This document shows, piece after piece, positions 12,836-23,568 of a stretch of 64,000 bases of DNA. The stretch lies in the NCBI GenBank assembly GCA_029532625.1, contig JARFXM010000006.1, positions 3,715,372-3,779,371 of the forward strand, in the 5' to 3' direction. A program made the position numbers and the translations under genes. The notes below the pieces were generated by a model. That model was not told where the DNA came from, made no database searches, and was given only the letters and a program-made list of their open reading frames with translations. The number at the start of each line of letters is the position of its first letter. Positions within the stretch are counted from its first letter, which is position 1. This stretch comes from Lomentospora prolificans (Eukaryota > Ascomycota > Sordariomycetes > Microascales > Microascaceae).

Positions 12836-14544
12836 ATGAGTTCTCAATACCAGGATGCGTCATCGGTGGATGACATCGAAAAGAAGACCGCCGACTTCCC
12901 TTGCGCCTCCAAGGCAGGTAGTGTGTTGGAGGGGCAAACTGCCGTTCCTTCAGGCGCCGAGTACGATCGGTACCTGGACTTGCACCGACAGTTCGAAGGT
13001 GCCGGGAGGAAGAAGCTCTTACAGAAGCGTATGAAGTATTCGCGCCCCAAACGTTGGAATTGTAGTAATATAGCTAACTAGTTGTACGTTACAGTTGATT
13101 GGCGCCTGCTTCCTACCTTGAGTGTTCTTTATCTGCTCTGCTCTCTAGACAAGTCCAATGCTGGGAACGCCAAGATTTTTGGCTTCGCCACCGATGCCAA
13201 CATGACACCGACCCAGTTCAACCTGGGTCTCATGGTATTCTTCTTCAGCTACGGCCTCTGGGAGCCTGTTTCGAATGTTCTCCTCAGGCGTCTCGGTCCC
13301 AAGATCTGGTTCCCGGTCATTGTTGTGGCCTGGGGCACGATCACCACTTTAACTTGTCTCGTGCGCAGCTTTGGTAGCTTTATTGCTGTTCGTCTAGCAC
13401 TGGGGATTTCGGAAGCGGGCTTATACCCGGGTTCTTACTTTATCCTAAGCATGTGGTACACCCCACGAGAACTTGCCACCCGCATGGCCATCTTTTACGG
13501 GGCTAACACTGCCGCTGGTGCTTTCTCTGGTGTTATCGCCTATGGCATCGGACACCTCGACGGTGCTCATGGATATACCGCATGGCAATGGCTTTTCCTT
13601 ATCGAAGGCATCATCACTGTAGGCGTCGGCCTAATGACGTTTGTTTGCTTGCCGTAAGTCATCGTCTTCGGGAATCAATCAGCTTTAGAGCTTCTACTGA
13701 CGATATCTTCAGCCATTTTCCCCATCAATACGATGAAAAACGGACCACGACGTGGCTCACGACCGAGGAGCTTGAGTACGCGAGGCTTCGCATCAAGTAT
13801 GTCGCGGGTCCCGATGCTCCGACTTATGAATTCCACTGGAGTGATGTCTTTGCGGCCGCCAAAGACCGCAAGACGTGGCTCATGATGATGATGTTCTGGT
13901 GGGGTGGATCAATCCCCACCTATTCTCTATCCTACACTCTTCCAACCATGGTACGCAATCTGGGTTACTCCGCCATCAAGGCCCAAGCTCTCACCACGCC
14001 GCCGTATATTTTCGCCACCATAATCTGCGTGTTCAACGGCTGGATGAGCGACCGATTCCAGAAGCGATATGCCTCCATTATGACATGCTATGCGGTTGGC
14101 CTGACTGGCATCATCCTGTTGTGGATCACCGTCCATTATAAGCATCTCACCGGTGTGTCGTACTTTGCCATCTTTATCGCTGCCGCCGGCTATAGTGCGC
14201 AGGCACCCATCGTTGGCGCCTGGACCTCCAATAACATCCCGAACCCATCGAAGCGGGCGGCCTCAATCGGCCTGCTCATGCTTTTCGGATCAGTCGGCGG
14301 TGGCGGCATCGGTTCGAATATTTATCTCGAGGAGCAGGCTCCTGTATACCCTCTAGGCTTCGGATTCTCCGTCGGCGCAACCGTACTTGGCGCCATGATA
14401 CCTGCAACCGTTCACTGGTGGCTGATGAGGCGCGACAACATAGCGAGAGACTCTATGGATAGTGAACGCATCGCTTCCGAGTATACTCCTGAACAGCTTC
14501 GAGATATGGAAGAGAATTCGCCTCTATATCGTTTTACATTGTAA
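12836..14544 (+). CDS. MFS transporter, allantoate permease (DAL5)-like, 527 aa
   Basis: Membrane importer of the anion:cation symporter family, which takes up small organic anions such as allantoate, ureidosuccinate, nicotinate or pantothenate. There are three exons: 12836-13028, 13095-13653 and 13713-14544. Introns of 66 and 59 bases have GTATGA/ACAG and GTAAGT/TCAG ends and keep the frame. The family signature is clear: after the first junction comes L-D-W-R-L-L-P, then L-L-C-S-L-D-K-S-N, with about 12 hydrophobic segments. The ATG at 12836 was chosen because the two codons before it are not a start. It is divergent from the TauD gene and upstream of the DapA-like gene; likely the uptake step for the cluster. 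Confidence 0.92.
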
Positions 14545-15082
14545 AAGATGGTATTTTCGACGGCTTGCGGTGTACTTGTTCTGGCGGTGACGAAGGAGAG
14601 ACGTGAATAGCTTGGGACATTGTAGGTCTGGGCAGGATTGGGACGGCGATAACCAAGAGTCGTTGATGGTACAAACTTACATTTCGAAACGCATGCCACA
14701 AAATATATGGTTGTGTAATAATATTGAAGACGACCCTTATTCGTAGGAGTTTAACGTTTGAAATTTCACACGGGTGCGGCGTTATGAACTCGGCCCATTT
14801 AATTTAGTCTTTATCCATTTGCCCTGGAGAGCAAAAAGTCTCGGCGGGAAGATCGGTGACAATCAAGCCGTCTCGGAAAGCCGTCTTAGGCACACGTTCG
14901 GCGGTTCGGCGGCAAGCTCTAGTTAAGGGCTAAGGTTCCGAGATTCGTCAAGCATCTGCAGGGGGGTCATCACGGTCCCATAGCCCATATATTGTTCATC
15001 CCTCTCCCCTTTTTCCTCCGCCATTGTAGACGCCTTCGTATAACAAACGATTGGCATTTCCTTCCCTACTTCCATCACAACC
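14545..15082. other. Intergenic, upstream of the DapA-like gene
   Basis: A 538-base gap containing the end of the transporter transcript and the promoter of the next gene. Two C/T-rich stretches (14999-15019 and 15057-15075) precede the ATG at 15083. No gene seen. Confidence 0.5.
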
Positions 15083-16368
15083 ATGACACAGCCGACGTAT
15101 CGTCCACTGCCAGAGGGCATCTACACCCCGCTGCCTACCTTTTTCGATGCCAACGAGGATCTGGACCTGGTTGCATTCAAAACTCATGTCCGTCGCGTCG
15201 CCGCCGCTGGTACAATCCCCGTTATTTCAGGTTCGGCAGGCGAAGCCCCTCATTTAACGCCAAATGAAAGGGCGCAATTGATTCGAGCTGCCCGTGAAAC
15301 ACTCGATGACGAACAGGGCGAGCTTCGCTCCGTTCCGATAATAGCGGGAGTTGGTTCTTCGAGCACGCGAGAGACGATCCAGCTGGCACATGAGGCGCAG
15401 GTATCGGGTGCGGACTATGCCATGGTCTTGCCGCCTGGTTACTATGCCAGCCAGCTAGCCGGGCCAGAGGGTCGGCATGCTCTCATGAAGTTTTTCGTGG
15501 ATGTGGCGGAGGCCAGCCCTCTTCCCGTTGTATTATACAACTTCCCGGCGGTTTCCGGGGGGTTGGATTTGGATAGCGAGCTGATCGTCGACGTGGTGAA
15601 GGCCTCGCCAAACGTGGTGGGGGTTAAACTTACGTGAGTCTCGCCCTATTTTCACTTTCATCCAATCCTCCAACTCGCGATATGAAGATGACGAGTTTTC
15701 CTAACGTCCATCAGTTGTGCCTCTGTGGGGAAAATTACCCGGATCAACACTATTGTCTCGAGTCCGGAGTTTCGCCGAGCGTATCCGCGTCGAAGTCCTG
15801 ATGATAAGTTTCGGATTATAGATGGGTTTATTGATATCTTACTCCCGTCCATTGCGAGTGGTGCCGCAGGCGTAAGTAAATGTTTTGGGCTCCCTGGTGA
15901 GCCGTGCATCGCTGATGGGCAGCTCCCACACCTTTTCTAGGCCATTTCTGGGCTTCCTAATATCGTACCGGCAAGTGAACTGATGGCCTTAAATTGTCTA
16001 CTTTGTATTTTGCTCACGCCTAGACCATAGAGAACATGCGTACGGTTATGGGAACTATCAGCTTCCATGCCGAATACCGACGACTACCAAGAAGCCCAAC
16101 GGCTACAGGGCCTGTTGGCGCTGGCGGATGGTGCGTGTCAGAAAATAGGAGTAAGCGTCCGATTCAGCAAAATACTCCATGACCTGATTTTAACAAAGGT
16201 AAAAAGATTGCAGGCTTGAAAATGTTAATTCACATGGTTTGGGGCCATGGTGAGACGCCTCGGAGGCCATTGCAAGCCATGAGCAAAGAACAAGGATCCA
16301 TGCTATTTTCCGATAAAGTGATCCAGAGTGTTCTAGAGGAAGAGAAAAAGATTCCACAAGTATCGTAA
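15083..16368 (+). CDS. DapA-family lyase/aldolase (dihydrodipicolinate synthase superfamily), five exons, 339 aa
   Basis: Schiff-base-forming class I aldolase/synthase acting on pyruvate or a 2-oxo acid. Exons are 15083-15633, 15715-15871, 15941-15970, 16031-16150 and 16207-16368. The frame is kept throughout, but the third intron has a GC donor (GCAAGT) and the fourth uses an AAG acceptor. Visible motifs are G50-S-A-G-E54 (the carboxylate-binding loop), Y152 (V-L-Y-N-F-P) and the catalytic lysine K182 (G-V-K-L-T). The C-terminal exons restore a conserved-looking ending with R-T-C-V-R-L-W-E-L, G-L-K-M-L and T-P-R-R-P. Fungal relatives include 2-keto-3-deoxy-acid and 4-hydroxy-2-oxoglutarate aldolases and N-acetylneuraminate-lyase-like enzymes. 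As fungi make lysine by the aminoadipate route, a degradative role is more likely than lysine synthesis. Confidence 0.88.
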
Positions 16369-16769
16369 TAAACGGGTAAGCGTCGGCATCTAAGTTACCG
16401 GGTTGTGGAGGGGAACACGTCGCGAGAGACAAGAAATCCTGGCGCCTTATTTCTAAGTAGTATGCGAGCGGGGGCGAGAAAGAAGATAGAAGAAGATAAT
16501 ACGCAGATGGCGGTAGCCACTGATTACTTTGGCGGCTCTTTATTGCATTCGGAGGAATTATAAGCATACACAGACATGAAAACAATATTGAGCCAGACGG
16601 CGATGAATTCCTACTTGGCTTCCCTAGCTCGTGCAGCGATCTCTTCCATGCGATATTCATATTTCATCGGTTGCAAGGTATTGGCCGATGAGGTAATACG
16701 CAGCGTTCTAGCCTGGCATGTTCTCGCTCCCCACGTTTATGATATATGAAGCGAGGACCGCTTATATAT

Positions 16770-17726
16770 CTAGGGTAAGCAAGTCAACATATTCTTAAGC
16801 TTCCCAAGGACGACTGCCTGTTTGTCCTCTGGCGCAGTCGTTTTGTCGCTGGCGTCACCAACGCTGATGGAGATGTAGCATCCGTCTGCATTAACCACGT
16901 CTGTCTCAGTGGGTAACCGCGTTCCACCACAGTGCTCAACATCTGCTGCTGAAAAGAGTCCGGGATTGATTCTGCTCAGCACCCACTTGAAGTCATCAGC
17001 GGTGGCACATGCGTCCCCTACTTCGGGGAAGTTTACGTTGAGCCATACATCCGAAGGGAGGTACGGTTTTCCACTGGCCAGGACTGCATCCGTCAAGCGT
17101 CGTGCTAGTTCGCCGTACACCAGGCTTCGGGTTGGTGCAGGATTTGTGTTCCAGGCGAGAGTCCCATCTGACGCGCCGGAAAACGCAATGGCGGGAACAC
17201 CAACTTCATGAGCGGCGTACACGGCGGCCCCAACAGTACCCGAGAAATGCACCGCTAGCCAGAGGTTGGAGCCGACATTGGGACCAGAGACGGCAAGGTC
17301 GGGAAGCTGCCCGTTCCAGAACTGCGTGGAGATGGTGGAGATGCCATAACGCATGGCCGTAACCGGGTAACTGTTGACCCAATTCAGCCGAGGATTGGTG
17401 GCGTCCACCCCAATAGCACCGCTCCCCGCCGGACAACTGTTGTATTGGCATGGTTGTCTTCTGGGCGCAGGCTCAACGTCCAAGGAACCTAAATGCAATG
17501 TTAGAAATGACCGGATGCCTCCTTGAAGCGGTAACGTACCAGTGCCCGATTTGTTTTCAGCCGGACACGACAAGATAACATCGTGGCCAGCGGCATTCAA
17601 AGAGTCGTGGAAAGACCGCACGTAAAGTTCGGCCCAACCGTCGTCATTAGACTGGATAATTCGGGCACCGAGTCCCTGGTCTACGAAGAGACCGATAGCC
17701 GCGAGGAAGAGGACAGTGGTCCGCAT
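16770..17726 (-). CDS. Secreted SurE-like phosphatase/nucleotidase, 301 aa
   Basis: Acid phosphatase of the SurE (survival protein E) family, which removes phosphate from nucleotides. Exon 1 is 17540-17726 and exon 2 is 16770-17488. The 51-base intron is a multiple of three, so the frame stays open if it is ignored, but its GTACGT/TTTAG ends and the restored N-K-S-G-T-G-S-L-D-V sequence show it is real. The start at 17726 was preferred over an ATG 69 bases upstream because it gives a clean signal peptide (R-T-T-V-L-F-L-A-A-I then A-x-G-A). SurE hallmarks follow: S-N-D-D-G near the mature N-terminus, N-K-S-G, S-G-P-N-V-G-S-N and H-F-S-G-T-V-G-A-A. Tail-to-tail with the DapA-like gene. The link to the cluster is uncertain; it may be an unrelated phosphate scavenger. 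Confidence 0.9.
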   Translation of the reverse strand: MRTTVLFLAAIGLFVDQGLGARIIQSNDDGWAELYVRSFHDSLNAAGHDVILSCPAENKSGTGTLPLQGGIRSFLTLHLGSLDVEPAPRRQPCQYNSCPAGSGAIGVDATNPRLNWVNSYPVTAMRYGISTISTQFWNGQLPDLAVSGPNVGSNLWLAVHFSGTVGAAVYAAHEVGVPAIAFSGASDGTLAWNTNPAPTRSLVYGELARRLTDAVLASGKPYLPSDVWLNVNFPEVGDACATADDFKWVLSRINPGLFSAADVEHCGGTRLPTETDVVNADGCYISISVGDASDKTTAPEDKQAVVLGKLKNMLTCLP

Positions 17727-19323
17727 TTTCGAATACGCCACCGCAAACCACGAGACAAAGGCTGGGAAAGATGGCTTGCCAAGTGAGCAACACATCTAAC
17801 GCAGACCGACCATTGTCGGGCAGCCTGTTGGTTTTTATCTCTTCGCCTTCGGTGCTCCTTTCCTCTTCAACCCTCAGGAGTTGCTTTCGGAAACCTGCTG
17901 GATTCCAAGATGTCATTGGCCAAACAACGTTCCAATGAGGACGTGTATCGGGGTAACCTTCCAGCTTTGGCTACCGAGCCGCCGATGGTCGACTCGGCAC
18001 GTGCTGCAGATAGCCAATAACAACGCTGAACACGCGAACGATTGGCCAACGCCAAAGCACAAAGGGTGTCTTGTAACCTAAGTTATCCATGCGGGCGATT
18101 CACTTCACCCATGGGCCACCAAGGTCAAGTCCCACCAATTTCCTACCACGAGGAACCCCCTACCAAAGGTCGACGACAACAGCCCTTGGACGGACCCTGG
18201 AAAGAATTGTACTTGTAGAGAATGCTCACAGCGCCTTAATCGTTATCCGAAAACGAACAAGCAGCACGTCGAGATGGAAGATATCGCTCATTTGTCGGAG
18301 AAGGCGACGCTGAAGAAGACAGATGTGCATGGACACTGAACTCATCCCAACACCGAGGACTCCGTGAATTGCATTGATGTCGACAAGACTTGTTTGGTCC
18401 CCTTCAAACTACCGTAATACGCACAAAATTGAGCTCTCTGGCCAGTCAGACTCTCGCTAGTTCAAGCATTAGTTGGTTTTGCAAGCCCTCACATACGGCG
18501 AGTCCCCAGAGATTGGACAAGGGTTGTGTTTACCAGCTGTAGGTTGTGGGGTCGGAGCATCCATTTTCCTTCTTGTATTGGCGTTCTTGCTATTCGTACA
18601 GCTCCAGTTTTGTTAGCTATTAGTCTTTCGCCCTTAGCCGCAGGAGATGTCGCCACGTATTGCCCAAGCGTTATAATAGGGCGCCTTTTCCCCAGAGGCC
18701 CCCGGGCTAGCCAACCTGCCATGGGCACCTAACCCGCCACCAGGGGGTTTGCAGTGTAGCTGGCCGTGTTTTAGTTCACGGCAACTTTAAATGCTCCTGA
18801 CAGTTAGAAAGGGGTCATCATATCTTTTAAATGCCTAGTGTACATTTTTGATTACTTGGAGCTAAGTTGGGAGCTTAGACTCCGAAGTCTTGCTAGCGGC
18901 CTCAACTTCGCAGCTAATACTCCAAGCATCGTTCTCAAATCGGTCAAACGTAGTAGCCTGTTCTTCAAGACAGCTCGCCGATAAAAGTCATGACGATGCT
19001 AATCGATTGCAACCACATCCGAGGTTTACATTTTAGCACGAACCACCCCTATACCGAAGGATGCTTCAGAACTATTACTGTTATTACATATCATGATATA
19101 CCTAATACTATGCGATTACCCACAGCTTGGAGCGGAGATAATGCGGGGCGGATAAAAATCAGAGTTCACTGGCGAACAATGTGGAGATTGTTAGATAACT
19201 ATTATTAATAGTGGAATTTCAAGGCTAACCTCGGCTACCAGCCGGACAAGTTGAAGGGGACGAGAACGTGTCCTCCACCCAGCTTGCCAGCCCAGCCAAG
19301 TAGACATTGATTACTTCGCGTGA
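17727..19323. other. 1.6-kb intergenic region
   Basis: Contains the SurE promoter and then sequence with no gene I can support. A 74-codon + frame at 18089-18313 and others have no motif. The 18980-19210 part is AT-rich. No RNA gene or clear repeat was seen. Confidence 0.45.
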
Positions 19324-19647
19324 TTACAAAGCATTCTGAAAATACACCATCATGGGTTTTGGAATCTGCAATGACCTCGCCAATTTCTTGATCTCTGCAT
19401 GCTCAGAGCACTGTTCATCGTAGTACTTCATGTCGTCTTCCGTTTCGAACATTGTAAATGCGGCGAGTGTGTAGCCTTGGTTCCGGGCATCGTCAAAGGT
19501 TGGTCCCACCGCGGCGGACAGAATATAGCGCTTTCCGTCCTTGAGCGCTCGATCTGGTAAGCCTCGGTAGAGGTCGATCAGGCGTTTTTGATCTACCGGA
19601 GAAGGTATTTTGAACATTGTGACGCGATGAATCTGTTTCGAAGCCAT
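19324..19647 (-). CDS. Small Dabb (stress-responsive A/B barrel)-type protein, 107 aa
   Basis: A single-exon small protein with the layout of a dimeric alpha/beta-barrel (Dabb/EthD-like) domain. It has an N-terminal strand I-H-R-V-T-M-F-K-I, then a helix, then G-P-T-F-D-D-A-R-N-Q-G-Y and a strand A-A-F-T-M-F-E-T, a second helix D-D-M-K-Y-Y and a last strand M-V-Y-F. Length (about 100 aa) is typical. Members include plant stress proteins, polyketide cyclases and small monooxygenase-like enzymes, so no reaction can be assigned. It is the last intact gene of the 6-20 kb block and may be an accessory to it. Confidence 0.8.
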   Translation of the reverse strand: MASKQIHRVTMFKIPSPVDQKRLIDLYRGLPDRALKDGKRYILSAAVGPTFDDARNQGYTLAAFTMFETEDDMKYYDEQCSEHAEIKKLARSLQIPKPMMVYFQNAL

Positions 19648-20739
19648 GGTTTTGGTCCTATGCTGTGAGATATAGCGTATGGTATGCCGGTGCGGGGACG
19701 ATGGGAAGTAAGATATAGCCGTGAGATAGTCCGCATGGCGAGAGACGGTGGATACAAGAGGCTGCGTTTCAATTTATATAGCGTCGCCCACTGGAGCTTT
19801 TTCCTCGTGGGTCCGGGTTAACATATTGACCAATGGGTAGTGATTCAGACGCTCCGTCTTAAAGCCGTGCTTGCTAGCGTCCTTCAAGCTGGCAGGACCG
19901 CTATGGCAGATGGCCCTGGTGAATATCACCATCCAGATCTCCCACCACAGGGCTGGCAGCAGCTTAAAAGTTGATAGTGAAGCCATCATAGCAGATTATA
20001 TGCTAGGAAATGAGCTTTCCACCCCACCCGAAGAAAAAAAAGAAAAGAAAAGAACAAAAAGGAAAAGACTATTCGTCAAGGGCAGCGGATTGCCCACACC
20101 CGGCAGCACAGAGACGTAAGGTGATCCCAAGAAGCAACCCAGCTTACAGCCACAGGATTGAAAAGCCAACACGGGTAATAAGCTAGTGTTGTGGGTTAAG
20201 GGGGATTGCGACGTAATCCCGAAACAACTCAATAATCCGCTGCCTCCTAGGAGGCATGGCGGGAGCAGATGGCAGATATGTGTTGGCTGCTCCAAACAGT
20301 GTGCATACCGGGATTAAGGCGGGGCTATTCATGCTTATAAGCATACACAAATGGATGCACCGGTTCCTGCGCCAGATGAGGTCGTTTGTCTTACCAGCGT
20401 ACCCTTATTTCGGCGGGTCAGGATTCCAGGTTATATTGGTGGTTTAATGACTTGGTAGAGTCCCCGTTTCAATGCCCATAATAGCGCCCTTGATGACCTT
20501 CTTATTTGGGGGCATGTACATACGGGCAACCCACCGCTTCCTTCAGAAGTAAGACCCGGAACGATTGGCGCCCTGACACGGTCTAAGACTTCTTTCAGGT
20601 AGTTGCTGCAGGAACATATACGCCTCATGGTTGCCTTACGACTTCTGTTGGCCTAGCCAAACTAGCGAAGAATATCCGACACACTCTCTACATTGGGCCT
20701 ATCGATGATGGCCGTTAATTGACTTAATCCAATTTTGAA
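19648..20739. other. Intergenic region with a purine tract
   Basis: No supported gene. A strongly purine-rich run at 20029-20070 (GAA/AAAG repeats) is the only clear local structure. Open frames on both strands across it are artefacts of low complexity. The right part leads into the decayed regulator. Confidence 0.45.
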
Positions 20740-21502
20740 GACGCTATCGCATCTCTCGAGAGATGGCTAGATGCTCCCCCAACGCATCTCCACTTGACCA
20801 TTTCCGTGCCGCCGTTCCACAGAAGGCAAGTCGCGATGCTTCATTTTGCGATACTGGAACACTGTTATGCTCGTCACACGACCTTTCCTCCTCTGTATGC
20901 TTTTACGGGGGAAGGGACTGGCCAATACACCCAGGACGCAGCGTTTCGATGAGCTTTCAAGGATGTGTGTATCTGCTGCTGAAGCCTTGATAGCCATCTT
21001 TGAAGATATTGTTCAACAGGACCTAGTGCCCAGCCTGGTGCTTATGGACTTTTTCTTCGCATTGCATGTCGTGAAAGCCCTCCTCGCGGCATCTATTACG
21101 CTGTACTCGCCCGAAATCCATCATGCGAAGGCGAGACGATGCGTTGCTATCCCCAGGCGATAGGCTGTTTGGTTGCCCAAAGCACCTTCTATCTGAAACG
21201 CTACTTGAGCCCCAGCAGGTCGGGTTACTGGACAATTTGGATGGAGGGATATATCCACAAGACCTTTGAGATAGTCTTCTGACAGCCTGAAGACAGAAAT
21301 CCGGGAGAGACAAGGTAGAAGCCTCGTGGCGATTCAATCTTGCAGTTTGAGTTTTCACTACTTCATCCTCGGCAAGGCCGATGGAATAGACTGCTCTGAA
21401 CTGAATTGGGGGATACTAGGTGACATGGAGCTATTCAATATTCCAATGGAGGGGAACTTCATCAACGAGCCGATGCATACATCTGGTCCATCGACAGAGT
21501 AA
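20740..21502 (+). pseudogene. Decayed C-terminal part of a fungal Zn2Cys6-type regulator
   Basis: Translation pieces in different + frames line up with the C-terminal half of fungal-specific transcription factors. One frame near 20761-20860 gives P-P-T-H-L-H-L-T-I-S-V-P-P-F. The next (20846-21163) gives R-Y-W-N-T-V-M-L-V-T-R-P-F-L-L and D-F-F-F-A-L-H-V-V. A third ends with W-G-I-L-G-D-M-E-L-F-N-I-P-M and stops at 21500-21502. At least two frame changes are needed, the first in a short run near 20845 where one extra base breaks the reading frame. The zinc cluster and N-terminal half are missing. This is a gene remnant rather than a working regulator; sequencing error cannot fully explain the missing half. 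Confidence 0.72.
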
Positions 21503-21895
21503 TGAAATTCCGAGCCATCGAACGAAACCCGATGCTCGTTCACTAGTGGTCGGGATTCAAAGTCAAGCGGGGATTCAAACGGCAAGACGGACAGCCATAA
21601 AGTAAGATTCGCGCTTTTTAACCACTAATGGATCCTCCACCCATCATTCTAGTCGAAACAGATGGGCGAATTAGACCGGTTGCGGGATGTACTCTCAGCG
21701 CTTTTTTTATAACAGCTTGTAGAGTCGGATGGCAAGCATATAAATGAACATAAATTTGAATGTTGTACGTGGATTGCATTTGTAACACGATTTCCTGGAA
21801 CGTTTTTGTTTCCTCATCGCGGTTTTTTTCCTTTCAATATAGTTTATCAGTCTGTCGGAAACAAATCAACGCCTCGTGGGTCAGCACTCTTCGCC

Positions 21896-23568
21896 ATGGC
21901 AGGAAGCAGCCATGAGACTATCTGCTCGCATTGGGAAGCTTTTCTCGCCTGCGGCATTATAGCTCTGTCTCTATTCCAATATGGTCTCGATTCGGCCTCA
22001 TTGGTGGCTTGCAGGCCATGCCAGGATATCTCCAGGTATCGCCTTCGTTCTATCCCTTTTCTCATATTTGTAAACCGAGGTAACTGATTTAATTTTTACG
22101 AACCTTGCAGGTATACAGGTACCGGACTCCGACAACAGGTTATTGCGTCCCTGATGACTCTAGGTGCCTTCATCAGTGTCGGCCTGGCTGGTGTAATGGC
22201 GCGGAAACTCGGGCGCAGGATGTGTCTTTGGCTATCATACGTACTCTGTGCTATCTCCAACTTGGCCATCATGACTACATCCCTTATTGGCGCACTTTAT
22301 GTTTGTCGTTTGCTGATGGGGATGGCAAATGGCGGGTTAGAGACGTTTTCGCAACTCTACGTCCAGGAGAGCAGCCCGGCGAAATACCGTGGTCTGTTTT
22401 TCACGATTTTCCAGTCCTGCATATCTTTTGTAAGTGACATATACTTGTTTCATCCCAGTACTTAATATAAACATAATACTGACGATTGTTATTATCTCTC
22501 CCAGGGCACCCTGATTGGCACTCTTGTGGACTGGGCAACTGTGGAAAGGCCCGACAGGTCTGCCTACCTAATCCCGCTAATAGGTGTCGTCTACTTCGTC
22601 CCTAGTATCCTGGCACGTCCCTAGTATCCTGGCAATTACGATGATATTCATACCAGAGTCGCCGCGATGGCTTATTCAAAATGATCGTTTTGAGGACGGC
22701 GTAAAATCTGTGAAGTGGCTCAGGCCGGCCGGAGAGCGCAAATGTCGAAAGCGAAGCCACTAACATCCGATGCGCCATTGAAACTCAAAGTGAGGCTAAA
22801 AAGGGCGCAGGATTTGGGGACATGTCCAAGGATCCGGTTCACCATCGACGAACCATTATTTCGATATGTGCCGTGTTTTTATAAGGAGTATTGGGATCAG
22901 CGTTTATTTTCGGTAGGTGTCATTAAACCCATTTTTTTCATTAGAGGAGAGGTGGATATGTGAGTTTTGGGGCTGGCTAACTTGTCTGAACAGCGTACAA
23001 AGCCTAATACTTCTATTAGGTCAATTACTCATGACCATCGTCCTTTGTGCCATTAGTCTAGCCGGGCTACTTGCAAGTGCATGCATCGTTGTCCGATATC
23101 TGGCCGACACTGTGTACTCCTCACAACCGGGGTCTTCATTTGCAGTTTTTTCAACTGATCATGGCAGTAACGTACAACAAACACCATGGCACTGTTACTA
23201 GGAAGGATGATCGTTGCTCTCTTTTTGCTTCGATGTAAGTTCCTTCCGTATATGTACCGTTCCGCTACGTGGACACTGATGCTAAGGTCGATGGTACCTA
23301 GGGGATGCTTGCGCCTGATGCCTGGCTGGCCACGGGAGAGGTCCTTTCTCAACGACTTCGGAGTTATACATTTGGTATCGCTACAACCATTGGGCTTCTC
23401 TTTTTCTGGTGTGTTATCTTTACAACGCCCTGCTTTATTAACCCGGCGTCTTTAAACTGGGGCCCGAGATATGGTTATGTCTGGTTTCCAGCATGTGTCA
23501 TCGGTGCGGTATGGACTTTCTGTTGCATGCCCGAGCTGAGGGGTCGGACATTGGAGAACATCGACTAG
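21896..23568 (+). pseudogene. Broken MFS sugar transporter gene
   Basis: Remains of a 12-TM sugar (hexose/alpha-glucoside type) transporter. The N-terminus starts at 21896 (M-A-G-S-S-H) and runs into S-L-F-Q-Y-G, where one base is missing relative to the expected F-G-L-I-G-G-L-Q-A-M. After an intron come G-R-R-M-C-L-W and Y-V-Q-E-S-S-P-A-K-Y-R-G, and after another intron D-W-A-T-V-E-R-P-D-R-S-A-Y. A 19-bp tandem duplication at 22597-22634 then causes a frameshift and a stop; without it the frame would go on to P-E-S-P-R-W-L, a hallmark of sugar porters. The last exon gives P-E-L-R-G-R-T-L-E-N-I-D before the stop at 23566. Splice sites in the middle part are unclear. Two independent lesions make a non-functional gene likely. 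Confidence 0.82.
22597..22634 (+). repeat. 19-bp perfect tandem duplication
   Basis: Two adjacent copies of CGTCCCTAGTATCCTGGCA (22597-22615 and 22616-22634) lie inside the sugar transporter pseudogene. As 19 is not a multiple of three, the second copy shifts the frame and exposes an in-frame TAG. Confidence 0.95.

Noticed and set aside
20029..20070. Open frames over the purine-rich tract as a lysine-rich protein
   Set aside because: Low-complexity DNA keeps all frames open; no conserved features.
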